Positions 18,842 to 27,945 of a stretch of DNA of 64,000 nt are shown here, piece after piece. Each line of letters begins with the position of its first letter. The stretch's first letter is position 1. The notes under the pieces are model-generated. The model saw only the letters and a list, made by a program, of their open reading frames with translations, ran no database searches and was not told the DNA's origin. The stretch lies in the NCBI RefSeq assembly GCF_026262505.1, contig NC_067205.1, positions 13,144,001 through 13,208,000 of the forward strand, read 5' to 3'. Source of the DNA: Trichomonas vaginalis G3. Lineage: Eukaryota; Parabasalia; Trichomonadida; Trichomonadidae. Made by a program: the position numbers and the translations under genes.

Positions 18842-21269
18842 GGATGGGCACTCATAGGCTCCTGACAGCAGAAAAATGTTATTATCTCACAATATAAAAG
18901 GAATCATAGGAATCTACAACTATATCTATATTGTTGGAAGACTTCTTAATGTATCATGCATATAAGTTATATCAATAACTCCATTATGTTATATGATTGT
19001 AATCATATTTTCGTTTCATGTTCAAAAACATTAAAATCATACTAACTATATGAGTATTATATTTAGGAAGCTGATATATAGATATGATAAAATGCTAGGT
19101 TTTGTGATTAAGAATATATACTTATCTTTTAGAAAATAATACTTTTATAAAAAATTATAACTTATATAATCTAAAAATTTTGGACAATTAAAAAACATTA
19201 ATTAAAAATAGAAGGTGAAAGTGTTTATTCAAAGAAGGTGCAAGAATATGATGTTTTGAGGGTGAAATAAATTTAATAATTATTTATGTGATTTAAGAGT
19301 AATACGATCATCGGTAGCTTGAAGACCTCTCTTTATAGCTCTTAATGCCGCAAACTTTTTTTGAACTTGCTTTGAATTTTTGAATGCTTTGATTAAATCT
19401 TTTGTTGTATCATACATTCTGAAATATCTGTTCATCATTTCTGGCATTGTTGGTAAATTTAACCTGTATCTTATTGCTACAATCGTTTCAAACATACTTT
19501 CATTGAAATGCAATATTGTGACTGCCATCCTAATTGGCCAAGAAGCATGCCAATTAATATTTTTATTAGCAAGCATTGCTTTGATATGGTTTATCGATTC
19601 AACTACTTGAGTTGAATGAATCTTTTTTACCATATCAAAGATTTTTACGGTATCTTCGAGGAATTTTTTAAGTGTTTTTATAGCAGTTTTATTTTTTGCA
19701 TATTTCCATGGTTTAATCATCTTGCATTTTTCAGGATCTGGACAAAATTTATGATTTCCGGCATAATGTTTAGCGGAATTCAACCATAAAAACTTCTTTG
19801 TTTTAATTGACATATGTGTGTCATTGAGAAGTTGCCTAAGCCAACGCAATAAATTCTTTGAAATGCTAGATAAGATTCTGAATTCTGGCAGTTTGAGCTT
19901 TTTCTGTATATTGTTAAGAAAATGTCCAGGATCTCTGTATTCTCTGATACCTTTGAACGTATTTTTGATTGTAGAAACAATTTTGACATCGCCATCATGC
20001 ACAAAAAAATTTACACGTTTTTCATTATTCCAACGCTTCAGCATTCTTTTTAAGCCTTCAAATTCCATTTCATTTGATTTTCCGTTGAAATTACCTTTGA
20101 AATTTTTAAAAGATTTAGATATCACTTCCCAATCTACAATTTTTTTGAGTTTCTCTTCTACAAATTGTACATAGCAAAACATTGCATTTCTTCTCTGACT
20201 CCAAGAACCGTCAAACAAAAGTCCCGAACATTTTCTCATTCGAGATTTCCAATAATTAACAGATTCTCTGGCAACTTCTATGATAACACGACCAACCTTT
20301 TCTTGGACTCGATGAAATGTAGCTTCTGACGGAACTTTGATGTTATTCAGCATGAATTGAAATTCTGATTGGCAAAATGTAGCGCCGCTCAATAATACAG
20401 ATAGCACAAATTCAACAGTGTTGACGACATATGGCTCTACCCTATTTTTCGCGCTTTGAACTAAGTTCTTTATACGCTTTGCAACTGCTTTTGTTCGCCG
20501 CGGCATGAAAAATGAAGAATAACTTGACGGTTTCTTGAACAAATGGTCGCACATTCAAATATTGTGATGTACGATCAGGATAAAAGAATGTTGTTGCCGT
20601 GAATTTAGAAAATAGCAAAATTTCAATTTACGCAATCGAGATATAACTTGATCGTTTGAGCGATAACCATGGCACCCATAGTATTAATGAAAGTACTCAT
20701 ACTTACAATTATTTTCTCCCATAGGAATATTGTTCAATATACTTCACCTATAGAGGAAATCTCGAAATAAAATCGAATTTTTTCAAAAATTACAAAAATC
20801 AATTTTTTACAAAGATGTGCGAAAAATAACATTATATACGCATCAAATCAAAGCATTATATGGAGCATTATAATTCTATATATGATTGTCCATCTTGCTG
20901 TTGTGCTATTTTTTTTAAACAATAATTTCATTGTTGAAATTAAATTTGCAATTTCAGTAAAAATTGCGACCCATCATTTTGAATATAATTGAATTAATAC
21001 ATTTATTGTAAGAATATTATATACCAAATATTAGACTTCCACATGAATCCTGGTATGATATTATAAGTATTGCAAAATTAGAAAAAATATGCTCATGATA
21101 TACTAAAATTCATGTTTCAAGGTTAACTTATAAATAAAATAAGTTCGAGAAATGCATCACTAAATATTTGAGCTTGTGCACTATAATGCTATATAATAGT
21201 CTTCACTGTTTTTAATATATTGACTTTGCTAGACTTGATTTTTTTCATCACCCTAATGAGTGCCCATCC
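18842..21269 (-). mobile_element. Kolobok-like DNA transposon nested in the Polinton (2.4 kb)
   Basis: The ends are inverted copies of GGATGGGCACTCAT, then AGG/TAGG, flanked by TTAA at 18838-18841 and 21270-21273. TTAA duplication plus a DDE transposase with a DG-W opening fits the Kolobok superfamily; piggyBac also uses TTAA, but its transposase looks different. One intact leftward transposase gene fills the middle. The non-coding parts (18842-19279 and 20555-21269) show nothing else. It inserted between a T-rich block and the start codon of the next Polinton gene. Confidence 0.85.
19280..20554 (-). CDS. Kolobok-type DDE transposase (424 aa)
   Basis: Would cut and paste the surrounding 2.4 kb element at TTAA. 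Basic N-terminus (MPRRTKAVAKRIKN) followed by a helical region. The candidate catalytic core starts at LLFDGSWSQRRNA (first Asp), with FFVHDGDVKI as the second acidic site and YRDPGHFLNN after it. A Glu in TQVVESINHIKA is a plausible third. The frame is complete from ATG to stop and probably could be expressed. A Mutator-like assignment is the main alternative, but the TTAA duplication argues for Kolobok. Confidence 0.72.
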   Translation of the reverse strand: MCDHLFKKPSSYSSFFMPRRTKAVAKRIKNLVQSAKNRVEPYVVNTVEFVLSVLLSGATFCQSEFQFMLNNIKVPSEATFHRVQEKVGRVIIEVARESVNYWKSRMRKCSGLLFDGSWSQRRNAMFCYVQFVEEKLKKIVDWEVISKSFKNFKGNFNGKSNEMEFEGLKRMLKRWNNEKRVNFFVHDGDVKIVSTIKNTFKGIREYRDPGHFLNNIQKKLKLPEFRILSSISKNLLRWLRQLLNDTHMSIKTKKFLWLNSAKHYAGNHKFCPDPEKCKMIKPWKYAKNKTAIKTLKKFLEDTVKIFDMVKKIHSTQVVESINHIKAMLANKNINWHASWPIRMAVTILHFNESMFETIVAIRYRLNLPTMPEMMNRYFRMYDTTKDLIKAFKNSKQVQKKFAALRAIKRGLQATDDRITLKSHK

Positions 21270-21279
21270 TTAATGATAA

Positions 21280-21639
21280 ATGAAGCCGATTTTAAAAATA
21301 AATGAAACAGAGGAGGAAGATAGTGGAAATGTTCAACAAAAAATAAACGTTGTTAAACCAATTACTGAAATAAAAATTTTTTCATCTGTTGAAGAATTTA
21401 ATGACTATTATGCTAATAATAAAAAATTATTTGAAGAATTGACAACATGTAAATTGAATAAAATGTTTAAAGTTGATGGATTCAAAATTTCAAAAATAAA
21501 GGGGGTGGTTAGTTTGAAATCTATTCCTCAATCAAGAATCACCTCATTAATGAAAATTGATGATTTAACAAAAAGAATAGAAGAGATTGAAGAAAGAATA
21601 AATCAAATAATTGATATCATAAATTCAAATAATCATTAG
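21280..21639 (+). CDS. Polinton hypothetical protein (119 aa)
   Basis: Starts MKPILKINETEEEDSGNV just past the TTAA of the nested transposon. The middle reads TTCKLNKMFKVDGFKISKIK, a small basic beta-type segment, and the C-terminus is a coiled coil (IEEIEERINQIIDIIN). No family recognised. Its likely T-rich upstream signal now lies on the far side of the nested transposon. Confidence 0.5.
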   Translation: MKPILKINETEEEDSGNVQQKINVVKPITEIKIFSSVEEFNDYYANNKKLFEELTTCKLNKMFKVDGFKISKIKGVVSLKSIPQSRITSLMKIDDLTKRIEEIEERINQIIDIINSNNH

Positions 21640-21682
21640 TTTCTTAAAGTTCAATGTTGATTCTGAGACATGAATTTTTAAA

Positions 21683-21915
21683 GTTTATTTTTTTATTTTT
21701 TATTTCATTATGGTAGTGAATCTTTCATTCATGAAAATAATTATTTTCAATTTCTTCTTCTCGTTTATGAGGTCTTTGATTATGACTCCATTGATTCCAT
21801 TCAGGATTTAAACAATGTTTAATTAATCGCGGAATATCTGACATCATCTATATATATAGCTTCTTTTATAAAAGATGAAAAAATAAATTATTTTAAAATT
21901 AATGTTAATTTTTTA
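21683..21915 (-). repeat. Partial second copy of the terminal-repeat gene unit
   Basis: Directly inside the right terminal repeat. Read leftward, it has the same promoter-side wording (ATTAATTTTAAAATAATTTA) and the same tail and 3' flank (NNYFHE stop, ACTACCATAATG) as the 126-codon gene, but a different middle. A tandem duplication with a replaced body is the simplest reading. Confidence 0.65.
21725..21847 (-). CDS. Small ORF sharing the tail of the terminal-repeat gene (40 aa)
   Basis: Reads MMSDIPRLIKHCLNPEWNQW and ends ENNYFHE. The last residues and the following 3' sequence match the 126-residue terminal-repeat protein, while the first 30 residues do not. A TATATATATAG stretch precedes the ATG, with the shared T/A-rich block further upstream. 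Function unknown; it may be a remnant. Confidence 0.4.
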   Translation of the reverse strand: MMSDIPRLIKHCLNPEWNQWSHNQRPHKREEEIENNYFHE

Positions 21916-21919
21916 ATGC

Positions 21920-22462
21920 GTTTATTTTTTATTTCATTATGGTAGTGAATCTTTCATTCATGAAAATAATTATTTCTAATTTCTTTTATTCTCTCGTACA
22001 TACTAGATTTGAAGAATTCAGAACATTTCCCATAATCTCCTAAATGTTTTCTTATCTTATTGGTTTTCCATTTATTATATGAAACTGTATAAACTTTATC
22101 TTTATCTTTGCATCTTTCATCACTTCCAATATATTTATATCTCAGTTTTGATTTATTGGTTTCATATTCACTAGCGTTTAATAATTCACAGTCTTCCTTT
22201 TTAAATAAATGTTTTATGTATTCAGGATTAACAATTCTATAATATTGCTTCCCTTTAAATCTTTGAATATAAACAGGAACACCATCCTCTAAAATTCGAT
22301 AATCTATTTTATCTGGTTTTACTTGTTGGGTCATTTATGTAAGAATAAAAAAATAAATTATTTTAAAATTAATATGTTAAAAAAATGATACAAAATCGCT
22401 CGATATTGTATGAATTCTTACGTTTACAAAAAAAGTCACACAACCCATCCTATCCTACTACT
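21920..22462 (-). repeat. Polinton right terminal inverted repeat
   Basis: Reverse complement of 1094-1637, ending CCTACTACT at 22462. Two differences were noticed over the whole length: one substitution in the gene and one base in an A-run. Confidence 0.92.
21954..22334 (-). CDS. Polinton terminal-repeat protein, right copy (126 aa)
   Basis: Second copy of the basic 126-residue protein, read inward from the right end, with Ser where the left copy has Asn (LLNASEYE). Same TTCTTACATAAATG upstream signal. Unknown function. Carrying a gene in both terminal repeats keeps the two copies alike if the ends recombine. Confidence 0.7.
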   Translation of the reverse strand: MTQQVKPDKIDYRILEDGVPVYIQRFKGKQYYRIVNPEYIKHLFKKEDCELLNASEYETNKSKLRYKYIGSDERCKDKDKVYTVSYNKWKTNKIRKHLGDYGKCSEFFKSSMYERIKEIRNNYFHE

Positions 22463-22468
22463 CGTTTT
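22463..22468. repeat. Right target-site duplication CGTTTT
   Basis: Matches 1088-1093 and marks the right insertion boundary. The empty site would have been ...GAAATCGTTTTGATGAAA. Confidence 0.9.
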
Positions 22469-22610
22469 GATGAAAATTTAGTTATTATATTAGAAGTTCA
22501 TAAATATATTTCAGCAAAATCTAGAAGTTTAAAAAAGGAGTTTTCATCATTCCTCATGAGTTTTCTATCGGAATAAAATTTTATACAAAAAAAAATTGAC
22601 AATTTCCCAA

Positions 22611-23288
22611 ATGGAACCTAAGTATTTTTGCATGATATTCCTTGGAGGCCTTTACTTAGTAACAAGTAATGCAGTAGGCCTATTTTTGTCTGTTTCTTTC
22701 CTTTCAAAAATCTCTGGAATCTTGAATTCAATTGCTATTTTAGCTTTAGGCGGATACTTTGGATATATAGCATACCTTAAGAGACAAACTAAAGAATACT
22801 TATACATTTATGCCGGTGTCGGTGCTATTGGCATAATCGGCGGAATTGAAATGATGATTCAATCTTTTAAAGAAGATTTCTACACAAAATCATGGTTCCT
22901 TAGATTCATTGCTGTCTTATTTATGGGAGGAGCTCTTCAAGAAGCAGCTAGTCTTTACTATTACATCCCAATTCAGAGATTCGGCACCGGACTCATCCCA
23001 ATTTTCAACATTTCCGAAATCCAGCAGATGTATATCTTCTTACTTACAACATTAATTTCAGTCTTTATTCAAGCTGTCGCAATCTGCCCTAATTTCCCAG
23101 AATCAAGCCACTTCGGATACATGATTCTCAGAGTATTCATTGCATGCTTGTTTTCTCTCGTTGTTGGTGGAGCCACAGGCTACTTCCTCAATACAAGATC
23201 TGAAAACGCTGGTTACATTACACAGGCAGATCAACCAAGCACAGCTATTGAACAGGTTGTTGATGTTGAAGCCCCACAAGCTAACTAA
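22611..23288 (+). CDS. Polytopic membrane protein, trichomonad-type (225 aa)
   Basis: About six hydrophobic spans are visible (for example MIFLGGLYLVTSNAVGLFL, SIAILALGGYFGYIAYL, LYIYAGVGAIGIIGGIEMM, RFIAVLFMGGAL, FLLTTLISVFIQAVAI, RVFIACLFSLVVGGATGYF). A short acidic cytosolic-type tail follows. No transporter family signature was recognised. The first ATG in frame is at 22611; the frame is open further upstream to a TTG only. The gene begins 149 bp right of the Polinton, so the element inserted in its upstream region and may have displaced distal control sequence. A plausible initiator (TCATTCC) lies near 22546. Confidence 0.65.
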   Translation: MEPKYFCMIFLGGLYLVTSNAVGLFLSVSFLSKISGILNSIAILALGGYFGYIAYLKRQTKEYLYIYAGVGAIGIIGGIEMMIQSFKEDFYTKSWFLRFIAVLFMGGALQEAASLYYYIPIQRFGTGLIPIFNISEIQQMYIFLLTTLISVFIQAVAICPNFPESSHFGYMILRVFIACLFSLVVGGATGYFLNTRSENAGYITQADQPSTAIEQVVDVEAPQAN

Positions 23289-23451
23289 TTTTTACTAATT
23301 CATATTTTTTCTTCAAAAAAAATTAAAATTCTTTTTTCTTTTTATCAGTGTTATATCTTAAAACCTTTTTCATTGATAAATTTTTTCTTTTTATTAATAA
23401 TTTTTTTTTCTCATAAAAAAAAACAATTAATAAATGAATACGTAGTTGTTT
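23289..23451. other. Short convergent spacer
   Basis: T-rich spacer between the membrane protein and flavoprotein genes, which converge here. It should hold both 3' ends; no gene seen. Confidence 0.5.
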
Positions 23452-24120
23452 TTACTTGGAAGCGAGCTTAACACCCAGGTTAAAAGCATTCTTCAGTTCA
23501 ATTGGATCATGCTCTCTGACGTAGTTGTTGATTAAATCCATATCAAAGAGAGGCATTTCATAGTCTATGTTTGCTTTTGGTGTTAAGACTTGTGTGCAGT
23601 TAGTAACGACTCCAGCGCATGGACCAAAGACTATTTCCATAGCATCTTTGATATGTTTGTGATTTGGCCAGTATGTTTTCTCGAACATTTCCTTTGATGC
23701 ACCCATTGAGAATACAAGTCCTGTCTTGATTCTTCTGCCGAATTTGCTTGGTGTCTTTGTGTACATGAAATTACTGTAAATTGCACGTTCGAAGAAGGAG
23801 TAGAAGTAGGCGCTTGGGTTGCCCATGTATATTGGGGAGCCAATTGCAAAAGCATCAACTTCATGAAGTTGGTCAAGATACTTCTGAAGGTCATCTTTGA
23901 TAACGCAGCGGTTTGGAGAGCTTGGTCTCTTGCATTCAAGACATGATTGGCATGGTTTGAATTTCAGTCTGCTGAGTTGAACGATTTCGGCTGTTTTGCC
24001 AACTGATTCAACGCCATGTGCTACTTCCTTAAGAAGTTTCATGGTATTGTTATTAGATCTTGGTGAACAGTTGAAAATTAATACATTTGCAGCAAATCTG
24101 GATCCGACAGATGAAAGCAT
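23452..24120 (-). CDS. Iron-sulfur flavoprotein, probably hydrogenosomal (222 aa)
   Basis: Flavodoxin-fold electron-transfer protein binding FMN and a 4Fe-4S cluster. Related trichomonad proteins are reported in hydrogenosomes and linked to oxygen and peroxide detoxification. The phosphate-binding loop is FNCSPRSNNNT (residues 16-26). The compact cysteine motif is C57-x2-C60-x2-C63-x8-C72. GSPIYMGNPSAYFYSFFER is the usual dimer/FMN segment. The N-terminus MLSSVGSRFA has the look of a hydrogenosomal targeting sequence, cleaved after an Arg-Phe. An initiator-like TCACTC lies seven bases upstream of the ATG. Confidence 0.85.
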   Translation of the reverse strand: MLSSVGSRFAANVLIFNCSPRSNNNTMKLLKEVAHGVESVGKTAEIVQLSRLKFKPCQSCLECKRPSSPNRCVIKDDLQKYLDQLHEVDAFAIGSPIYMGNPSAYFYSFFERAIYSNFMYTKTPSKFGRRIKTGLVFSMGASKEMFEKTYWPNHKHIKDAMEIVFGPCAGVVTNCTQVLTPKANIDYEMPLFDMDLINNYVREHDPIELKNAFNLGVKLASK

Positions 24121-24126
24121 TGATTG

Positions 24127-24132
24127 GAGTGA
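24127..24132 (-). promoter_or_regulatory. Initiator (Inr) of the flavoprotein gene
   Basis: TCACTC on the minus strand, a few bases before the ATG at 24120, matches the trichomonad initiator TCA(+1)Py(T/A). Confidence 0.5.
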
Positions 24133-25267
24133 AGTCAGTACTCAAAAAATACGATGTAGAATTTTTGTGAACAAAAAACAGTAGAGCATTTCGATTATTC
24201 CAATGCATAGTACTATAAAAGCTGATCTAATTTAATGGAGCGATGATACTTAGTTCTTGAAATTTCATTGTTCGCGAACCAACATGCGTACAAAATTGAT
24301 ATAGTCTCTAGATTATTATTTTTCCTATCAAAACAAGTATAAATATGAGTAAATTTCCTCGAACCGAGACTTATTCTCGGAAAATTAATGGATTATTAAT
24401 AAATATGGAAACGGATAGAGATAATAAAATACATTTTTGTAGTAATGATAACTTTCAAAAATTCAAAATCCAATAAAATTCTTTATAAAATTCTTAGAAA
24501 TCACCCATCTATTTCTGAAAACAAACATTTTCATTAATTATTAAAACATTTTATATATTTATTTTTCTAAATATATTAGTCAATTATGGGAAAAGTTAAA
24601 AATTTACATGAAAAAATCCCAAAAAATTACGAAAATGAAAAATCCATTATTAAAATTGTTGTAATATCAAAGGATTTCATTGATTTCAAATATTTTTTGG
24701 AAAAAGTTCCTTAACTAGTACACTGGCAAAGTAGTTGGTCAACACAGATCTCTATGTTTTTCGGCTTCATTCACTGAAATACTATCTTTCCAATATTTCA
24801 TGGACTTATAACAAGCAATGTTTACATCACGTTCATAAACTAGCCATAATCAAGCATCACCTACCAAAAACATGCTCAAATTAAAGATTTAAGATTTCCA
24901 ATCTTGCGTATTTATAATATTCAAGTTAATTTAGTAGACAAATTTTAATACATACAGCAGTTATATCCTTTTACCCTGCTAATGAGTTGATGTGTTTTAA
25001 AATTCAAGGTATTATAATTCAATATTGATATACACGTCGTTACCATACCAATAAAACCCAAATCTTGCGACTGAAATACAAATTTGCTGACAGAAGATTT
25101 TAAATTATCCAATATATGCCAATATATTTTTTTGTTTATTCGAATTTAAACATTAATTTGTCTAAAAATACCATTGTCCTACGACAATAAGTATACTTTC
25201 TATTATACTACCATGAATTTTTTTCCCCTTGAATTTTTTTTTATATTTTTTATTGAATCCAAAAATT
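24133..25267. other. Intergenic spacer, about 1.1 kb
   Basis: AT-rich. A 42-codon frame at 24586-24714 (MGKVKNLHEKIPKNYENEKS...) has no supporting features. No RNA gene recognised. Confidence 0.5.
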
Positions 25268-25270
25268 ATG

Positions 25271-26878
25271 ATGGAAATTAATGTTGAATGTATATTTTAA
25301 ATTCTAACAACAGTGTCTATAAGTCAAATCAGAGTCCTTGACAAATCTATCTCTGGAAGCTCTATTATTGCTTCAATAATGAATGATGATCATAAAAATT
25401 TTGGTCAAATTAAAGGATCAGGAAGTGTATTACAATTAAATTGCACACACATATTCAAAACAACTATACAGAATCATATTCAGCCACCTTTCTACATATT
25501 AATTCAATTACAAAAAAGTATTGCCTTATTTACAGGCATGTATGAAATATCGAATTACATATCTGAGATATCTGGATCAAAGGGTGTTTCTCGCTTCTCT
25601 GGATGGGTGAGTTTACACTCCCCTTTTGGTACGACTGGGGCAAATATATTTATTCAAGGTGCTATCACGTCATCTAATTCAAAGATGTCAATAGTTCTCC
25701 CAAGCCAAACCAAAACTACCTCAGATTCGAGACGCTTCGATAACTCAAGATCGTTAGATAAAAATACTCCACCAAAAGATCGATCAATTCATGAAAGACC
25801 AAGCATAAATAAATCGTCTAGTACGAGATCTCAAAGTTCTCGCTCATTTAGTTCGACAGAAAACGATATGCTAGCAACATATAACAATACTGAGCGAGAA
25901 ATACAGAAAATCAACAATAAAGTCGATAGAATACTAACTCAGCAATCATATGTTTCTAAGCCAAATAAAAGACTCTTCTGCGATACTTCTGATATCCAAT
26001 ATTCCGAAGTCAAGCAACAGCCAACTCCACGGAAGAAGAAACATAGCGATTCAAATACATCTACAATACCTAGATGCGCACGTCCTGAGTTCAATGTAAA
26101 GAAAACTCCACCACAAACTCATAATTTCTCCTTCAAACCAGACTTAAGTCATAATAAGCCAAAGACACAAAAGGCCAAACCTAGACCATCTGCGATTAAA
26201 AAGGATTCGTCTTCTTCCAGCCTTAGTGAAGAAAAAGTCGTCAAGAAAGAAGAAGTTAAACAAGAAGTCAAAGAACAAAAAATTGAAGAGAAGAAAGAGG
26301 AGAAAATCGAAGAAAAGAAGGAAGAAAAAGTTGAGGAAAAGAAAGAAGAAAAGGCTGAAGAGAAGAAAGAAGAGGAAAAGAAATCAGATTCTGATTCTTC
26401 ATCTGATAGCGATTCATCATCTCTTAGCATTTCAAGTAAATCTGATAAGAAACAAGAAGAAAAGACAGAAGAAAAACCAAAAGAAGAAGAGAAGAAAGAG
26501 GAGAAAAAGAAATCAGAATCAGATTCTTCGTCATCAGATAGCGATTCATCATCAATTAATATTTCAGATGATGAAAAGAGTAAAACTAAAGAAGATAACA
26601 CCGAAAAATCAATTAAAATTAGCTCTTCAAGCGATGGTTTGGATTCAATCTTGAATTCAACAAAAACTTCAGCAGCTTCTTCACCAACAAAAGAGAAAGT
26701 TACAGATGCTACTGATAAAAAAGAAGAAAAAGCTAAAAAGGAGAAGAAAAGCGATGATTCAGATAGTTCTTCTTCTGAAAAGAAAGAAAAGGCGAAAGAT
26801 AAGGAGAAAAAGAAGGACAGTGACAGTTCTTCTTCAAAGGGTATCTTATCAAGCTCATCTTCTAGTGGATTCTTCTAA
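25271..26878 (+). CDS. C2-like domain protein with long acidic Ser/Lys/Glu tail, one short intron
   Basis: The first about 130 residues read like a C2-type beta sandwich: ELSISQIRVLDKSISGSS, a run of strands, then SRFSGWVSLHSPFGTTGANI. Such domains bind phospholipid or protein partners. The rest is disordered: Ser/Arg-rich, then from about residue 315 repeated KKEEK blocks alternating with SDSDSSS blocks suited to kinase CK2. The long open frame lacks its own good ATG. A 24-nt intron at 25290-25313 joins a short first exon (ATG at 25271, MEINVE) in frame to it; without splicing the ATG meets a stop inside the intron. An adjacent ATG at 25268 is equally possible. The C2 call is tentative. Confidence 0.65.
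25290..25313 (+). other. Predicted 24-nt spliceosomal intron
   Basis: GTATAT at the 5' side and TTCTAACAACAG at the 3' side closely resemble trichomonad intron ends (GTAYGT; ACTAACACACAG with fused branch point). Length is divisible by three but contains an in-frame TAA. Confidence 0.65.
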
Positions 26879-27045
26879 TTTATTATTTTTTTGTGATTTA
26901 TTTTTGTTTATTCTTTGTTTAATAAAATATCTATATAAATTAAAATTGTTTGTTTGGTATAATGGTCGCTCAATTATAAAGGTTTTAAAAATTTCGGAAA
27001 AAATTAAAGTAAAGATAACTGTAATTCTTTAAAGTAATCTTTTTT
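26879..27045. other. Short convergent spacer
   Basis: T-rich 3' region between two convergent genes. No gene seen. Confidence 0.5.
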
Positions 27046-27945
27046 TTAATCAGCGAAAGTTTCAACGATTGCAATCAAGAGCATCCACAATACTCCAATA
27101 AAGAACATCATGAAGTGCCAGAATTTCTCTCCACAAGCCCATGTTGCTTTATGTTCAAACATTTCAGCCCATTCGTGGCAGCCAACGAACAAGAAAGTGC
27201 CTGCTGAAAAAGCAGCAATAATTCCTGTAGTCAAGCCGCTCTTCATATTTGCAATGAAAATACCAACAATAAGACCTATTGGTGACATTAATGTGTAAAC
27301 GATAACCATGACCCAGAATAGTATCTTGTTTGGTTTATCCTTAAGGATAATTAAGGAAAGAGCGAAGGCTTCGACTGGCTTATGTCCGACAATTGCGCAG
27401 AAAATGGCAATGATACTGCCTAATTCCTTCATAATGCCGAGAGCCAAACCTTCGATTGCGGAATGGATATCCATAATGATGTAAAGGGCTGAAGCTGGGA
27501 CGGAAAGAGCATTGCATTGAGATGAAAAATAGCTTGTAACGTATTCGCTTTCGTTAGATTCGAGCAAATTCGAATTAAGCTCGCTCTTGTTTTCGAGCTT
27601 TTCGTGCTTGTTATGACCATGATGATCATGCTCATCGCCAATTTGGAATTCTTCATCATGTTCTCCGTATGAGAACAACTCGATAGATGTGAAAATAACG
27701 AATGTGCCAATGCAAATCGCTGGAGCGAGCGGATAATCAATCTTCTTCTCCATTTTATCAAATTCTTCGAAGGAATCAGCAAGAAGATGGGCCAAACCTG
27801 CACCAAGGAAAACACCACCTGCAAGAGCTTCTAAACGCGATTGCCACCTTATGCTTTTGATACAAAGTGGTAAGGAGCTTCCAATAAGTGTGGTGAACCA
27901 AATCACAAAAGCGGAAATCCACTTCAAGAGAGTTTTTTTGTCCAT
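27046..27945 (-). CDS. ZIP-family zinc/iron transporter (299 aa)
   Basis: Imports divalent metal (Zn2+ or Fe2+) across a membrane into the cytosol. Eight hydrophobic spans are visible. The metal pathway motifs lie in the fourth and fifth: H161-x3-E165 in HSAIEGLALGI and H188-x3-E192 in HKPVEAFALSL. The loop between spans 3 and 4 is His/Asp-rich (GDEHDHHGHNKHE, about 103-115), as is usual for the family. Length is typical. Read convergently with the C2-like gene. Confidence 0.88.
   Translation of the reverse strand: MDKKTLLKWISAFVIWFTTLIGSSLPLCIKSIRWQSRLEALAGGVFLGAGLAHLLADSFEEFDKMEKKIDYPLAPAICIGTFVIFTSIELFSYGEHDEEFQIGDEHDHHGHNKHEKLENKSELNSNLLESNESEYVTSYFSSQCNALSVPASALYIIMDIHSAIEGLALGIMKELGSIIAIFCAIVGHKPVEAFALSLIILKDKPNKILFWVMVIVYTLMSPIGLIVGIFIANMKSGLTTGIIAAFSAGTFLFVGCHEWAEMFEHKATWACGEKFWHFMMFFIGVLWMLLIAIVETFAD

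Larger units (their letters stand above)
1094..22462. mobile_element. Polinton/Maverick element, 21.4 kb, partly broken
   Basis: The ends are inverted copies starting AGTAGTAGGATAGG, about 543 bp long, and flanked by a 6-bp target duplication, so both ends are present. Recognisable parts are the family-B protein-primed polymerase, retroviral-type integrase, packaging ATPase, double-jelly-roll capsid protein, a fibre-like protein, pVI-like small proteins and a primase + SF3 helicase pair. Left-half genes run mostly rightward and right-half genes mostly leftward. I saw one substitution and one A-run length difference between the terminal repeats, so insertion looks recent, unless the ends have been homogenised. 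The element is broken in several genes (polymerase, capsid and one or two small structural genes; very roughly ten breaks in total), while other frames look whole. Some breaks could be consensus errors. A Kolobok-like transposon is nested at 18842-21269. No adenovirus-type cysteine protease was recognised. Confidence 0.95.

Noticed and set aside
19280-20554. Treating the transposase as a native Polinton gene
   Set aside because: It is enclosed by its own inverted ends and TTAA duplication, so it belongs to a separate nested transposon.
24586-24714. 42-codon open frame as a gene
   Set aside because: No upstream signal, no recognisable motif, and composition like the spacer.
26149-27032. Ser-rich antisense frame and Lys/Arg-rich alternative frames over the acidic tail
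   Set aside because: Shadows of the repetitive GAA/AAG and TCT codons of the C2-like protein; they have no start context or domain.
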